NCBI GenBank assembly: GCA_028277795.1
Contig: JANQFP010000139.1
Coordinates: 1 to 45,833, forward strand
DNA from: Rhodospirillales bacterium
Lineage (GTDB): Bacteria; Pseudomonadota; Alphaproteobacteria; Rhodospirillales; JANQFP01
Length of the DNA: 45,833 nucleotides
Reading direction: 5' to 3'
Shown here: positions 8,748 to 18,385 of the stretch, in pieces
Numbering within the stretch: the stretch's first letter is position 1
How the letters are laid out: each line of letters begins with the position of its first letter
Notes under the pieces: generated by a model
Told to the model about the DNA's origin: nothing
The model's database searches: none
The model's input: the letters and a program-made list of their open reading frames with translations, nothing else
Program-made: the position numbers and the translations under genes

Positions 8748-9146
8748 TCAGTTGTTTTCGGCGCCCTGGTTGACCCAGCGCCGCAGGATGTCGATCTCGC
8801 AGTTGGTCAGCTTCTTCTTGCCGTGGGGCATGCGCAGTTCGGGCGCCGCCTTGCCTTCGACCAGCCGGTTGAGGTTGCTCAGCATGGAATCGCCGGGTAC
8901 CACGATGGGGCCGTGCTTGGTGCCCTTCATCAGGCTGTCGTAGGTGCGCAGATCGAGGCCGCTGGTGTCGTACCCCTCCTGGCCCGGCGCGTGGCATTCA
9001 AGACAGCGGATCTGGATGATCGGGTAGACGTCCTCGCTGTAGGTAATGACGTCCTTCGCCGCGGCTTGTGACGACCACGGGCCGCCCAGCAACACGGCCA
9101 CGGCGACGGTGGATGCCAGCGGGAGGAACAAAGTGCGCATGACCAT
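8748..9146 (-). CDS. small periplasmic c-type cytochrome (planctomycete-type domain)
   Basis: A 132-residue exported monohaem protein. A signal peptide spans roughly residues 1-29 (ending SSQAAA). The haem-binding motif is CLECH near residue 50. The pattern around it (YPIIQIRCLECH, then LDLRTYDSLMKG and a late MPHGKKKL) resembles the PSCyt1 family first noted in planctomycetes, also found in proteobacteria. The late Met is a plausible axial ligand. The ATG at 9146 follows GAGG; a second ATG two codons later is possible. It converges on petABC and has no obvious operon partner. Likely an electron carrier, partner unknown. Confidence 0.75.
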   Translation of the reverse strand: MVMRTLFLPLASTVAVAVLLGGPWSSQAAAKDVITYSEDVYPIIQIRCLECHAPGQEGYDTSGLDLRTYDSLMKGTKHGPIVVPGDSMLSNLNRLVEGKAAPELRMPHGKKKLTNCEIDILRRWVNQGAENN

Positions 9147-9267
9147 CGTGACCTCTATGGTTCGAAGCGAAACGAGGGGCGAATATTAGCAGTTCCTTGG
9201 GCGATTCCCAAATGCGTTCCCATCCATACCCGGTTTTCGCCCGGCGGTGGAGGCGTTTCCCTCGGGT

Positions 9268-11313
9268 TCAGCGGAGGGCGGCGGCGATGTTGCCGCCGTC
9301 GACGGTGAGCACGGCGCCGGTGGTGCGGCGCGCACACGCCAAGTCGACGAAGGCGCGGGCCACGTCGTCCGCCGTGACTTCCCGGCCCAGCAGGTTGCCG
9401 GACATGTAGTCGGTCTCGCTGATCCCGCGGGCCTGGGACCGTGAGGCGATCATGTCGTCGGTGAGCAGGCCGGAGCGGATGCGGTCGGCGTTGACCGCAT
9501 TGGACCGGATGCCGTCGGCCCCGTAGTCCACCGCGTACTGGCGCATCAGGAACAGGGTGGCCGCCTTGGGCAGGCCGTAGGGCCCGAAGGCGGGCCCCGG
9601 GTTGATGGCCTGCTTGGAGGTGTTGAACAGCAGGCAACCGCCGGTGCCCTGGGCGCGCATGACCCGTACCGCGTGCCGGGCCACCGACTGATGGGCCCAG
9701 AAATTGAGCTCGAAGCTGCCCCGCAGGACGTCCTCGGACACGTCGGCGATGCGGCCCTGCCAGGCGGCGCCGGCATTGGACACCACGATGTCGACGCCGC
9801 CGTAGGCCTGGCATACGGCATCGAAGGCGGCACCCACGGCGTCGGCGTCGGTGACGTCGCAGACCACCGGCAGGCCTTTCACCGCCGCCGCAGCGCCCTC
9901 GACGCCGGCGACCACGTCGAGCACCGCCACCTCGGCGCCGGCGGCAGCCAAGGCGGCGGCTGTGGCCCGCCCGATGCCCGAGGCGCCGCCGGTCACCACG
10001 GCCACGTGGCGCGCCAGGGGCTTCTCCGCGCCCTTGCCCAATTTGGCCTGCTCCAGGGACCAGTACTCGATGTCGAACACATCGGGCTCGGGGATGACCC
10101 GGTAGCCGCCCAGGGCTTCGGCATCGGTGATGACGGCCACGTTGGTCTCGGCGATGTCGGCGGCGATGCGTGCGTCCTTGGCCGACGCGCCGATGCCGAA
10201 CAGGCCGAGCCCGGGGACCAGGATCACCCGCGGCGCCGTGTCGAGTTCCGTCTTCGGCACCGCTTGGTGGGCGTTGTTGCGGGCGAAATAGGCATGGTAG
10301 TCGGCCGCATAGGCGTCCACCGCCTGGCGCGCCGCGGCGGCGAACGCGTCCAGCCGGTCGGCCTCCGGCGCCGGCACCATGAGAGGCTTCTGCTTGGTGC
10401 GGATGACGTGATCGGGGGTGGCCGTTCCCTGCTGGCTGTAGCGCCCCAGGTCGGTGCCGCCGACGAAAGCCAGGATGTCGGGTCCGGTGCGGAAATCCAG
10501 GATCCAGCGTCCATAATTGCCGTCACCCCGATCGAGGGCACAGGCCCCGCGCAGGATGGGCGCCACCTCGGCCGCCGTCGCCAGGTGCTGGGGCAGCGGG
10601 GCAACCGCGAACACCGTGCGGCCCGCTCCGGCGATGCGCGCCTCGGCCAAGCTGACCATCTCGATCATCCGGTCATAGGCCTCGCGGGCCGTCTCACCGT
10701 AGGTGAAGATGCCGTGCTTGAGCAGGATCAGGCCCTCGGTGTCGGGGGCCTCCCGGTACACGTCGAGGACCGTCTTCGACAGGTCGAAACCCGGCATCAC
10801 GTAGGGCACCAGCGCCATGCGGTCGCCGTACACCTCCCGGCACAGGTCCTCGCCATGCTCGGTGTCGGTGAGCGCCACGACGGCGTTGGCGTGGGTGTGG
10901 TCGATGAACTTGTGGGGCAGGAAGGCGTGCAGCAGGGTTTCCACCGACGGGTTGGGGGCGGCGGCATCGAGCAGGTTGATGCGCTGGGCGTTGACCATCT
11001 CCTCGTCGCTCAGGTGCCCCACATCGGCCATGCGGCGCAGGGGCTCGAGCCGCACCGCCGGCAGCCCCGGCGGCTCGATGGTCGCCATGTCCCACCCCGA
11101 GCCCTTGACGCACAGCACCTCGACCTCGTCGCCGGCGACGTCGGCCATGACCGTCTTCACCGAGGTGTTGCCGCCGCCGTGCAGGACCAGCCGCGGCTCG
11201 CCACCGAGCAAGCGCGTGGTGTAGACCCGCAGGGCCAGGTCCTCGTTCACCCCTTGCGCCGCGTAACGCTCGACCGCCGCCTTGGCGTCGCTGTCGGACC
11301 AAAGGTTATCCAT
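9268..11313 (-). CDS. class II aldolase / short-chain dehydrogenase fusion
   Basis: A 681-residue two-domain protein. Residues about 15-390 form a class II (zinc) aldolase/adducin domain, with metal-ligand histidines in HTHAN (139, 141) and KHGIF (200). Residues about 435-681 form a classical NAD(P) short-chain dehydrogenase: TGGASGIG (441-448), NAG (513-515), Ser566 and YGLPK (Tyr579, Lys583). Similar fusions are annotated as rhamnulose-1-phosphate aldolase/lactaldehyde dehydrogenase. Here the neighbours are mtnA and mtnP, so a more likely substrate is methylthioribulose-1-phosphate or 5-deoxyribulose-1-phosphate, giving DHAP plus an aldehyde that the SDR domain would convert. A strong AGGAGGGG precedes the ATG. 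Substrate is inferred from context. Confidence 0.85.
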   Translation of the reverse strand: MDNLWSDSDAKAAVERYAAQGVNEDLALRVYTTRLLGGEPRLVLHGGGNTSVKTVMADVAGDEVEVLCVKGSGWDMATIEPPGLPAVRLEPLRRMADVGHLSDEEMVNAQRINLLDAAAPNPSVETLLHAFLPHKFIDHTHANAVVALTDTEHGEDLCREVYGDRMALVPYVMPGFDLSKTVLDVYREAPDTEGLILLKHGIFTYGETAREAYDRMIEMVSLAEARIAGAGRTVFAVAPLPQHLATAAEVAPILRGACALDRGDGNYGRWILDFRTGPDILAFVGGTDLGRYSQQGTATPDHVIRTKQKPLMVPAPEADRLDAFAAAARQAVDAYAADYHAYFARNNAHQAVPKTELDTAPRVILVPGLGLFGIGASAKDARIAADIAETNVAVITDAEALGGYRVIPEPDVFDIEYWSLEQAKLGKGAEKPLARHVAVVTGGASGIGRATAAALAAAGAEVAVLDVVAGVEGAAAAVKGLPVVCDVTDADAVGAAFDAVCQAYGGVDIVVSNAGAAWQGRIADVSEDVLRGSFELNFWAHQSVARHAVRVMRAQGTGGCLLFNTSKQAINPGPAFGPYGLPKAATLFLMRQYAVDYGADGIRSNAVNADRIRSGLLTDDMIASRSQARGISETDYMSGNLLGREVTADDVARAFVDLACARRTTGAVLTVDGGNIAAALR

Positions 11314-11399
11314 GGGTATTCCCCTCCTGGGCTAACCGCGCGCCCCCACCGGCCGCCTTTATAGAAAGCACGGCGCGCCCGCCCAAGCCCCTTAAACGA

Positions 11400-11415
11400 G
11401 GAGGCCTGTGCCTCC
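11400..11415 (-). terminator. short hairpin at the mtnA 3' end
   Basis: GGAGGC and GCCTCC pair around a 4-base loop, immediately after the mtnA stop. On the minus strand it is followed by TCGTTT, giving a weak attenuator or terminator between mtnA and the aldolase gene, which are 103 bases apart. Confidence 0.35.
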
Positions 11416-11416
11416 C

Positions 11417-12511
11417 TCAGCGGTGTTCCGGATAGAGGTCCGCCAGCCCCTCGGCGGAGGCCGGGCAGACGCCGCGCTCGGTGATCAGGCCGGTGACCAG
11501 GCGCGCCGGCGTCACGTCGAAGGCATAGTTGGCGGCCGGTGTCCCGTCGGGCGTCACCGCCACGCTGACGATCTCGCCGCCGTCGGCCCGCCCGGTGACG
11601 TGGGTGACCTCGGAGGGGTCGCGCTCCTCGATGGGGACCTCGGCCAAGCCGTCGCGGATGGTCCAGTCGATGGTCGGCCCGGGCAGGGCCACGTAGAACG
11701 GCACGTTGTTGTCGGAGGCGGCCAGGGCCTTCAGGTAGGTGCCGATCTTGTTGCACACGTCGCCGGTGGCCGTGGTGCGGTCGGTGCCGGTGATGCACAG
11801 GTCCACCTGGCCGTGCTGCATCAGGTGGCCGCCGGCGTTGTCCACGATCACCGTGTGGGGCACGCCGTGGCGGCCCAGCTCCCAGGCGGTGAGCCCGTCG
11901 CCCTGGTTGCGCGGCCGGGTCTCGTCCACCCACACGTGGATGGGGATGCCGGCATCGTGGGCCTTGTAGACGGGCGCCAGAGCCGTGCCCCAGTCCACGG
12001 TCGCCAGCCACCCGGCATTGCAGTGGGTCAGCAGATCCACCCGGCCATTCCGGCCCTTGGCCTGCCACATGTCGCCGATCAGGGCGAGACCGTGGTCGCC
12101 GATGGCGCTGCAGATGGCCACGTCCTGATCGCAGATCTCGGCGGCGCGGGCGTAGGCGGCGGCGGTGCGCTCGGCCGGCGGCAGCGGCGCCAGCAGCGCC
12201 CGCATGTCGTCCAGCGCCCAGCGGAGGTTGACCGCCGTCGGCCGGGTCGCGATCAGGGTCTCGTAGGCCGCGCCCAGTCCGGCGTCCGAGGGGTCCTGGC
12301 GCATGGCCAGGGCGACGCCGTAGGCCGCCGTCACGCCGATCAGGGGGGCGCCCCGCACCAGCATGTCCTTGATGGCGCAGGCCGCCTCGGCGGCAGTGTC
12401 CAGGCGAACCGTGACGAACTCGTGGGGCAGCCGGGTCTGGTCGATGATCTCCACCGCCACCCCGTCGTCGGCCACCCAGATGGTGCGGTATGGGGTTCCG
12501 TCGACCTTCAT
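11417..12511 (-). CDS. mtnA: S-methyl-5-thioribose-1-phosphate isomerase
   Basis: A 364-residue cytoplasmic isomerase that converts methylthioribose-1-phosphate to methylthioribulose-1-phosphate in methylthioadenosine salvage. It belongs to the eIF2B-alpha/MtnA family. Typical stretches are [28 protein letters not shown] and [19 protein letters not shown], which includes the conserved catalytic-site Asp. I chose the ATG at 12511; the frame also opens with a TTG four codons upstream. It begins only four bases after the stop of the DUF4276 gene, so it appears to depend on read-through from mtnP and the inserted cassette. No mtnB, mtnC or mtnD is present in the window. Confidence 0.95.
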   Translation of the reverse strand: MKVDGTPYRTIWVADDGVAVEIIDQTRLPHEFVTVRLDTAAEAACAIKDMLVRGAPLIGVTAAYGVALAMRQDPSDAGLGAAYETLIATRPTAVNLRWALDDMRALLAPLPPAERTAAAYARAAEICDQDVAICSAIGDHGLALIGDMWQAKGRNGRVDLLTHCNAGWLATVDWGTALAPVYKAHDAGIPIHVWVDETRPRNQGDGLTAWELGRHGVPHTVIVDNAGGHLMQHGQVDLCITGTDRTTATGDVCNKIGTYLKALAASDNNVPFYVALPGPTIDWTIRDGLAEVPIEERDPSEVTHVTGRADGGEIVSVAVTPDGTPAANYAFDVTPARLVTGLITERGVCPASAEGLADLYPEHR

Positions 12512-12515
12512 CGCC

Positions 12516-13142
12516 CTACCCAATCACCGACGGATAGACCATGTCGCCGGGCCGTCCGTTGTCCAATAGCCATTGCAGCAACGATTCGAGATGGCGGAAC
12601 GAGCGGCATTTCCGCCGTAGGCGATCGGGATCGATAGTGGCCGTGAACCGTGCCTGATCCAAGGTCGGCTTGTAGCGTCTCCCCGTCCTCATGAATCGGC
12701 TCAGCAACTCCTTGACCCCTCTCGGTTCCTCGTGATTGTCGTGCTGGCGCCAATCATCGAGACGCCAACCGTAGTTCGGGTAATCACGTGCGATGAAATC
12801 CAAGCAAGCCAGGAAGAACGCCTCGTATTCCCGCACAAACAAGCCCAGCCCTACTTTCTTCTCCGGCCCTAGCGCACGTAGACGTTCGGTCCAATCCATT
12901 GCGATATCCCTGGCGCAATGCTCGTCGGCATCAAGCAGAATGAGTACCGCGTCACCATCTCTTCTTAGAGCATAGGTCACGAACTTCTCTAATTCTCCTT
13001 GCCGGTTCAGTTTAACTACGTTTTGTTTGCGTATCGGGCTGGGAGTTGGAAATACAGCGTAGTCGGAAATCCGTCGAATCAGTTCGGGGACCGCTTCTGC
13101 ATCGCCAGGACCTTCGAGGATGAGAACAGGTCTCGACGCCAT
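12516..13142 (-). CDS. DUF4276 TOPRIM-like protein, partner of ABC ATPase
   Basis: A 208-residue protein of the DUF4276 type. Residues 8-20 ([13 protein letters not shown]) and 68-74 (ILLDADE) give the Glu and Asp-x-Asp pattern of a TOPRIM-like nuclease fold, and [11 protein letters not shown] (102-112) and the RSFRHLE segment (180-186) are typical of this family. Its ATG shares a base with the ATPase stop (TGATG), so the two are co-translated. TOPRIM plus ABC ATPase pairs occur in OLD and PARIS-type anti-phage systems. The gene is AT-richer than mtnA and mtnP on either side. Family call is fairly good; nuclease activity and defence role are inference. Confidence 0.75.
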   Translation of the reverse strand: MASRPVLILEGPGDAEAVPELIRRISDYAVFPTPSPIRKQNVVKLNRQGELEKFVTYALRRDGDAVLILLDADEHCARDIAMDWTERLRALGPEKKVGLGLFVREYEAFFLACLDFIARDYPNYGWRLDDWRQHDNHEEPRGVKELLSRFMRTGRRYKPTLDQARFTATIDPDRLRRKCRSFRHLESLLQWLLDNGRPGDMVYPSVIG

Positions 13143-14296
13143 CAGCCATGTAGCCCCTCGAAGGACATCAACTGCCCCAACGTGAACAGCTTGTCGCGAA
13201 CGGCTTCTTTCTGCGCCGCGGCGAGGGGGCGTGCCCGCGTTGCGCCGTCCTCGTATTCGACAGCGATGACTTGGTCTGGGTCGAACTGGTCCAGGAGTTC
13301 GGGGCTGTGAGTTGTCACCAGCACTTGTCGGGAATCGCTTACTTCTTTAATGGCGTCCGCGATCAAAGGCAGCACCCCAGGGTGGACGGTCAACTCCGGC
13401 TCCTCCAATGCGATGACCTCTGGTCCGGGGTCCTGGTACAAAGCGACCAGAATTCCGAGAATCCGAAGCGTCCCATCAGACATCTGATCTACGTCGAAGT
13501 AATGACCCTTTCCCTGCTCCGGTTTGATGAAAAACCGAGGAACGACATAACCGCCAAGTGCCTGGACCGTGACGTTTTCAAGATCGGGAACGACTCGCCT
13601 TAAAGCCGCAACGATCTCGTGCCTGGCCGCGCTTTTCCTTTTCGCACTCATTCTTTTCAGGATGGAAGCGATGTTGTCTCCGTGGGCTGTCAAGTGGGGT
13701 TCTGTGCTCGGCTTCTCAGGTTGCCGAAGCGTATTAGGAAAGATGGAATAGCTTTCAAAATCAGAGAATACCGCAGAAGAGAAAGGGGGGGCATGTTGTG
13801 ATGACATAAAGAGAATATCTTCATCTTCTCTAAACTTGAACGGACCATTTTGCCAATTTGCATTCACAGATTCGTTCTTATATCTAGAAAAATGAAGCTC
13901 CTTCAACTCTGACTCCTGTGGATCCATTATGAAGAAAGGGTAAGGACTCCTCCATCTCCCCTCTTCTCGATGGACTTTGTAAGAGTTTTCCGAAGAAGAA
14001 AGCGTAAAGCAAAACGAGTCTGCGGCCGTATCGTCTTGCTCTCTATGACGTACTTGCAATCCGACCGAGACATGATATGGCCTCGTCGGAGCCCACTGCC
14101 GGATGTTCTCGATGCCGTGTCGTTCCGTCACGGCCCAATCGAGCCCGTTTCTGAGAGCGTCGCGGACAAACTTGATGGCGTCGATAATATTGCTCTTCCC
14201 GGCGCCGTTGGGGCCAACGAATAGGGTCACAGGCCCCAACTCCAGGTCTAGGTCCTCAATGCTCCGGAAGTGCTGGATCGTAAGCTTGGTGATCAT
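13142..14296 (-). CDS. ABC/SMC-like AAA ATPase (OLD/AriA-like)
   Basis: A 384-residue ATPase with no membrane segment. Residues 1-40 contain KLTIQHFRSIEDLDLELG and the Walker A motif GPNGAGKS (28-35). The ABC-like signature is MSDGTLR (272-278), Walker B is VIALEEPE (294-301) and the switch histidine is TTHSPE (328-333). The arrangement matches RecF/OLD-type AAA_21 ATPases. The middle, residues 90-200, is variable and AT-rich in sequence. Start ATG is six bases after the mtnP stop. With the DUF4276 gene it looks like a split OLD nuclease. The substrate or trigger cannot be read from the sequence. Confidence 0.85.
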   Translation of the reverse strand: MITKLTIQHFRSIEDLDLELGPVTLFVGPNGAGKSNIIDAIKFVRDALRNGLDWAVTERHGIENIRQWAPTRPYHVSVGLQVRHREQDDTAADSFCFTLSSSENSYKVHREEGRWRSPYPFFIMDPQESELKELHFSRYKNESVNANWQNGPFKFREDEDILFMSSQHAPPFSSAVFSDFESYSIFPNTLRQPEKPSTEPHLTAHGDNIASILKRMSAKRKSAARHEIVAALRRVVPDLENVTVQALGGYVVPRFFIKPEQGKGHYFDVDQMSDGTLRILGILVALYQDPGPEVIALEEPELTVHPGVLPLIADAIKEVSDSRQVLVTTHSPELLDQFDPDQVIAVEYEDGATRARPLAAAQKEAVRDKLFTLGQLMSFEGLHG

Positions 14297-14302
14297 TCGC
14301 GA

Positions 14303-15190
<888 letters not shown>

Positions 15191-15340
15191 GCCTGTCCTC
15201 CCTGTCCCCTGGTCCGGTGCCCGTCGCGGCGCACAGTCTTTCAACAAACCGGCGCCGGATCAACCGACCGCACCGAGGTCTACGATTCGGCGACCACCGG
15301 CCGCCTCGCCGCGGCGGCGGCGTTCTACCCGCGCCTGGTG

Positions 15341-15577
15341 ATGGGGCTCTACGTGTTCGAGGTGCTGGGCACCCTCCTGGCCTTCCTGCCGCGGGGCCGT
15401 CTCCGCCCGGTCGTGGCGCGTGTGTTCGGCGAGGAGGGGCCGCCGGTGACGGCCCTGCTCCAGCCCCGGCGATTGCGGCAGATCCGAATCGACGCCGCCG
15501 TCGTCCTCCTCCTGTTCGCTGTCAGCGGCATGGCCTACGGCGCCGACTGGCCCTTCCTGGCAGCTATGTCCGCCTAG
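15341..15577 (+). CDS. possible small membrane protein, start uncertain
   Basis: A 78-residue frame with two hydrophobic segments (MGLYVFEVLGTLLAFLP and AAVVLLLFAVSGMAYG) separated by a basic linker. The hydrophobic character already begins upstream of the ATG (AAAAFYPRLV), yet no ATG or GTG with a ribosome site exists there, so the gene may begin with an unusual codon or be a 5'-truncated remnant. It is divergent from mtnP. I do not recognise the family. Confidence 0.35.
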   Translation: MGLYVFEVLGTLLAFLPRGRLRPVVARVFGEEGPPVTALLQPRRLRQIRIDAAVVLLLFAVSGMAYGADWPFLAAMSA

Positions 15578-15800
15578 TCTTGCAACAGTTTCGGGGCCCC
15601 ATTCCGGCGCAGCGACTGGAACAACTCCAGATTTCTCAAAAGACTTCTTAAGAGTCTCCAAAATGAAACAAAAACGCAACCAAACCTTTTATTGATCCTC
15701 ACCGAACTCGCTAGCGATTATCCGTGCCGCCAGCCCTTGGTGGGCGAATACGCCCCCGCGTGATGCTGATCTGCCGCTGTGCGCAGAGGAGAGACCATCC

Positions 15801-16607
15801 GTGAGAGTCCTTCATTTCAACAGCCTGGAGGTCCGCCTCGCCGAGACCGAGGAGGAGATCGTGGCCGCCCAGGCCCTTCGTTACCGGGTCTTCTACGAGG
15901 AGATGGGTGCCCGCGCGACGCCGCGCATCCGCGCCAGCCGCCTGGACTTCGACCCCTACGACGAGTTCTACGACCACATCCTGGTCATCGACCGGGCGAC
16001 CGAAGGTCCCGGCCCGCACGTGGTCGGCACCTACCGGATGATGCGGCGCACCGTCGCCGAGGAGAACGCGGGCTTCTATTCGGAAGGCGAGTTCGATGTC
16101 GGGCCCCTGCTCCGCTATCCGGGCGAGGTCCTGGAGCTGGGCCGGTCGTGCATCGACGCCGCCTACCGCAAGCGGGGCGCCATGCAGATCCTGTGGCGGG
16201 GCATCGCCGAGTACGTGTTCCACCATCGCATCCAGGTGATGTTCGGCTGCGCCAGCCTGCCCGGCACCCGCCCCGAGGACATGGCGCGGCCCCTGTCCTA
16301 TCTCTATCATCATCATCTGGCGCGCCGGGAGCTGCGGCCACGGGCCTTGGACAGCCGGTACGTGGACATGCAGTTCATCGCCAAGGATGCGCTCGACATG
16401 CAGGCCGCGCGCAGCGAGTTGCCGCCGCTGATCAAGGGCTACCTGCAGCTCGGCGGGTGCGTCGGCGACGGGGCGGTCGTCGATGCCCAGTTCAATACCC
16501 TGGACGTGTGCATGGTCGTGGAGACGGACCAGGTCACCGACAAGTACCTGCGCCACTACATGAACGCGGCCCGGACCGATCGTCCCGAGGACCAGGTGGC
16601 GACTTGA
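15801..16607 (+). CDS. olsB: ornithine-acyl-ACP N-acyltransferase
   Basis: A 268-residue GNAT-fold acyltransferase that transfers a 3-hydroxyacyl chain from ACP to the alpha-amine of ornithine, making lyso-ornithine lipid. The sequence has the OlsB features: early QALRYRVFYEEMGA, central VVGTYRMMRR and LELGRSCID, then GCASLPGTRPE and a conserved C-terminal LGGCVGDGAVVD. It starts with GTG at 15801, preceded by AGGAGAG. The stop overlaps the TTG start of olsA. Upstream, 15578-15800 holds an AT-rich patch with an imperfect palindrome around CTTAAG (15643-15659) but no obvious Pho box. Confidence 0.88.
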   Translation: MRVLHFNSLEVRLAETEEEIVAAQALRYRVFYEEMGARATPRIRASRLDFDPYDEFYDHILVIDRATEGPGPHVVGTYRMMRRTVAEENAGFYSEGEFDVGPLLRYPGEVLELGRSCIDAAYRKRGAMQILWRGIAEYVFHHRIQVMFGCASLPGTRPEDMARPLSYLYHHHLARRELRPRALDSRYVDMQFIAKDALDMQAARSELPPLIKGYLQLGGCVGDGAVVDAQFNTLDVCMVVETDQVTDKYLRHYMNAARTDRPEDQVAT

Positions 16608-17440
16608 CCCATTCGGTTCCGCGCGCGACGTTGCGCGTTCTGCTGTTCCTGACCATGACGGGCGTGCTGCTGCCGCCCTATCTGGTCACCTACCCCCTGG
16701 GCGGTCGGGCGCGACGCGCCTTCCAGAAGGTCTATTTCGCCGGCTGCTGCCGACTGTGCCGCATCGCGGTGGTCACGGTGGGCGTGCCCGCGCACGGCTC
16801 GCGGCTGTTGTACGTGGCCAATCACGTCTCCTATCTCGACGTCCCCATCCTGGGGAAGCTCCTGGACGCGGTCTTCGTCGCCAAGAGCGAGGTGGCGGGC
16901 TGGCCCTTCTTCGGGTTCCTGGCCCGCATCGCCCGCGCCGAGTTCGTCGACCGCAGCGCCGGCCAGGCCCTGGCCCAGCGGGACCGCCTGGCGCGCCGCT
17001 TGGCGGGCGGCGACAACATGGCCCTGTTCCCCGAGGGCACCAGCAGCGACGGCACCGGCGTGCTGCCGTTCAAGAGCGCCCTGTTCGCCGTCGCCATCGC
17101 CGCCGTGGAGGGCCGCCCGCCCACCGTGCAGCCGGTCTCCATCGCCTACGTGCGGCTGCGTGACGGGACACCCCTGACCCCGACGACGCGGCGCCTGTTC
17201 GCGTGGTTCGGGGACATGGACCTGGTGCCGCACCTGTGGACGGTGCTGGGCCTGCGCGGCGCCGTCGTCGAGGTGCGGTTCCACGACCCCGTGACGGCGG
17301 ACCGGTTCCCATCGCGCAAGGCCATGGCCACCCACTGCCATGCCGAGGTGGCCCGCGGCCTGACCACCGCCCTGGCCACCGCGGCCTCGACCGCACCGCC
17401 GCCGCGCCGCCGCCTGTGGCGCCGCCGCTCGGCCGCCTGA
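16604..17440 (+). CDS. olsA: lyso-ornithine lipid O-acyltransferase
   Basis: A 278-residue membrane-associated acyltransferase of the PlsC family. It would add the second fatty acid to lyso-ornithine lipid, and some OlsA proteins also acylate lysophosphatidic acid. An N-terminal hydrophobic segment (LRVLLFLTMTGVLLPPY) is followed by the catalytic NHVSYLD block (H-x4-D) and the FPEGTSSDG block that binds the acyl acceptor. The start is TTG at 16604, overlapping the olsB stop as TTGA; no ATG fits. The C-terminus is Arg-rich (RRRLWRRRS). A strong hairpin follows the stop. Confidence 0.88.
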   Translation: MTHSVPRATLRVLLFLTMTGVLLPPYLVTYPLGGRARRAFQKVYFAGCCRLCRIAVVTVGVPAHGSRLLYVANHVSYLDVPILGKLLDAVFVAKSEVAGWPFFGFLARIARAEFVDRSAGQALAQRDRLARRLAGGDNMALFPEGTSSDGTGVLPFKSALFAVAIAAVEGRPPTVQPVSIAYVRLRDGTPLTPTTRRLFAWFGDMDLVPHLWTVLGLRGAVVEVRFHDPVTADRFPSRKAMATHCHAEVARGLTTALATAASTAPPPRRRLWRRRSAA

Positions 17441-17451
17441 GAGTCAAGAAA

Positions 17452-17480
17452 GGGGGCCGACACCGGGGCCCCCGTCTTCT
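17452..17480 (+). terminator. intrinsic terminator of olsB-olsA
   Basis: GGGGGCC and GGCCCCC pair around an 8-base loop (17452-17473), followed by GTCTTCT. It starts 12 bases past the olsA stop. Confidence 0.7.
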
Positions 17481-17767
17481 GAAAAGCCGTGTCGGAGTAT
17501 CACTCAGGAGCCGACGTTGGTATGAGTCAGCCAAATGTAGCGGTCTGACCCGTGCCGGACGTCAGGCAATCGTGGACTGGTCCCTCGTAGCGACGTATGT
17601 TCTCCCGACACGCTAATTAGATAACCGAATGAACATCCATAGCTTGTTTTGGGCCATGAACCGAACGACCACCGTCTCAAATAACACTAATCTGCCACAA
17701 TCGCCGTACGACCGTTCATGCGGATCACCTAACATGTGGTCGGGCTCAAGGGGCGGTAGAATCTTTC
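17481..17767. other. AT-richer gene-free interval
   Basis: No supported gene or RNA. Base composition drops visibly from the surrounding GC-rich DNA from about 17484 onward and stays lower to about 18980, which marks the left part of an accessory stretch. No clear promoter hexamer pair was found for the gene starting at 17768. Confidence 0.5.
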
Positions 17768-18385
17768 GTGAGTGATAGTCCAAAGAATTTGTGGGATCGC
17801 GCTCTATCGTATCTCAGCAACGGCTTCGTGCTGTTATTGGTCGGGTCCCTGATTACCTCGGTTCTTGTCCCGCGATATCAAGCGGCACGCGACGCCGAGG
17901 AAAGGCGAACGGCTCTGATGCGCGAATCGTTTTCTCAGTTTCTCCTTTATTCGAACTCCATCTGGGAAGAATACTACTTGATGTTTCCGCTAATCCAGGA
18001 GTCGTCCATCGACAAAACGCGTTACAACGAATACCTTCGGGATATCGGCGACATTAAACTGAAGCGCTACAATGCCTATGCGCGCGTACAATCACTTGCG
18101 ATTGCCTTCCGCGACGAGGAGGGGCGGACAGACGTCGAAGATTCCGTCCGCGCCTACGCCGTGGAGGTGAACGGGGTTTCGGCCAAGATCGACGTATGGC
18201 TCCGCGATCTTTATTGTTTCCCTAATCAGTGTTTTTCCGCGGAGGGCCTCGGCACGGACATCGATTTCAACTCCTACAATACCTTCCTCAAGGTGGCGCA
18301 ATCAATGCAAACACTCAAGGCAAGAGCCGAGGAGGTTTCGACGCTGATGGTATCGCGTTTAGAGAAAGGAGGTGCAAACCGATGA
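17768..18385 (+). CDS. unknown protein with one N-terminal membrane helix
   Basis: A 205-residue protein I do not recognise. Residues about 17-35 (SNGFVLLLVGSLITSVLVP) form one membrane helix. The rest is mostly helical and charged, with an aromatic-rich piece (SIWEEYYLMFPL) and a pair of cysteines five residues apart (YCFPNQCF). If the N-terminus stays cytoplasmic the bulk would face the periplasm. It starts with GTG at 17768. The stop overlaps the ATG of the next gene (ATGA). Codon use is more AT-tolerant than in neighbouring housekeeping genes, pointing to horizontal acquisition. Confidence 0.65.
   Translation: MSDSPKNLWDRALSYLSNGFVLLLVGSLITSVLVPRYQAARDAEERRTALMRESFSQFLLYSNSIWEEYYLMFPLIQESSIDKTRYNEYLRDIGDIKLKRYNAYARVQSLAIAFRDEEGRTDVEDSVRAYAVEVNGVSAKIDVWLRDLYCFPNQCFSAEGLGTDIDFNSYNTFLKVAQSMQTLKARAEEVSTLMVSRLEKGGANR

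Noticed and set aside
15643-15659. Palindrome around CTTAAG upstream of olsB
   Set aside because: It is imperfect, has no T run and does not match a Pho box or any operator I know.
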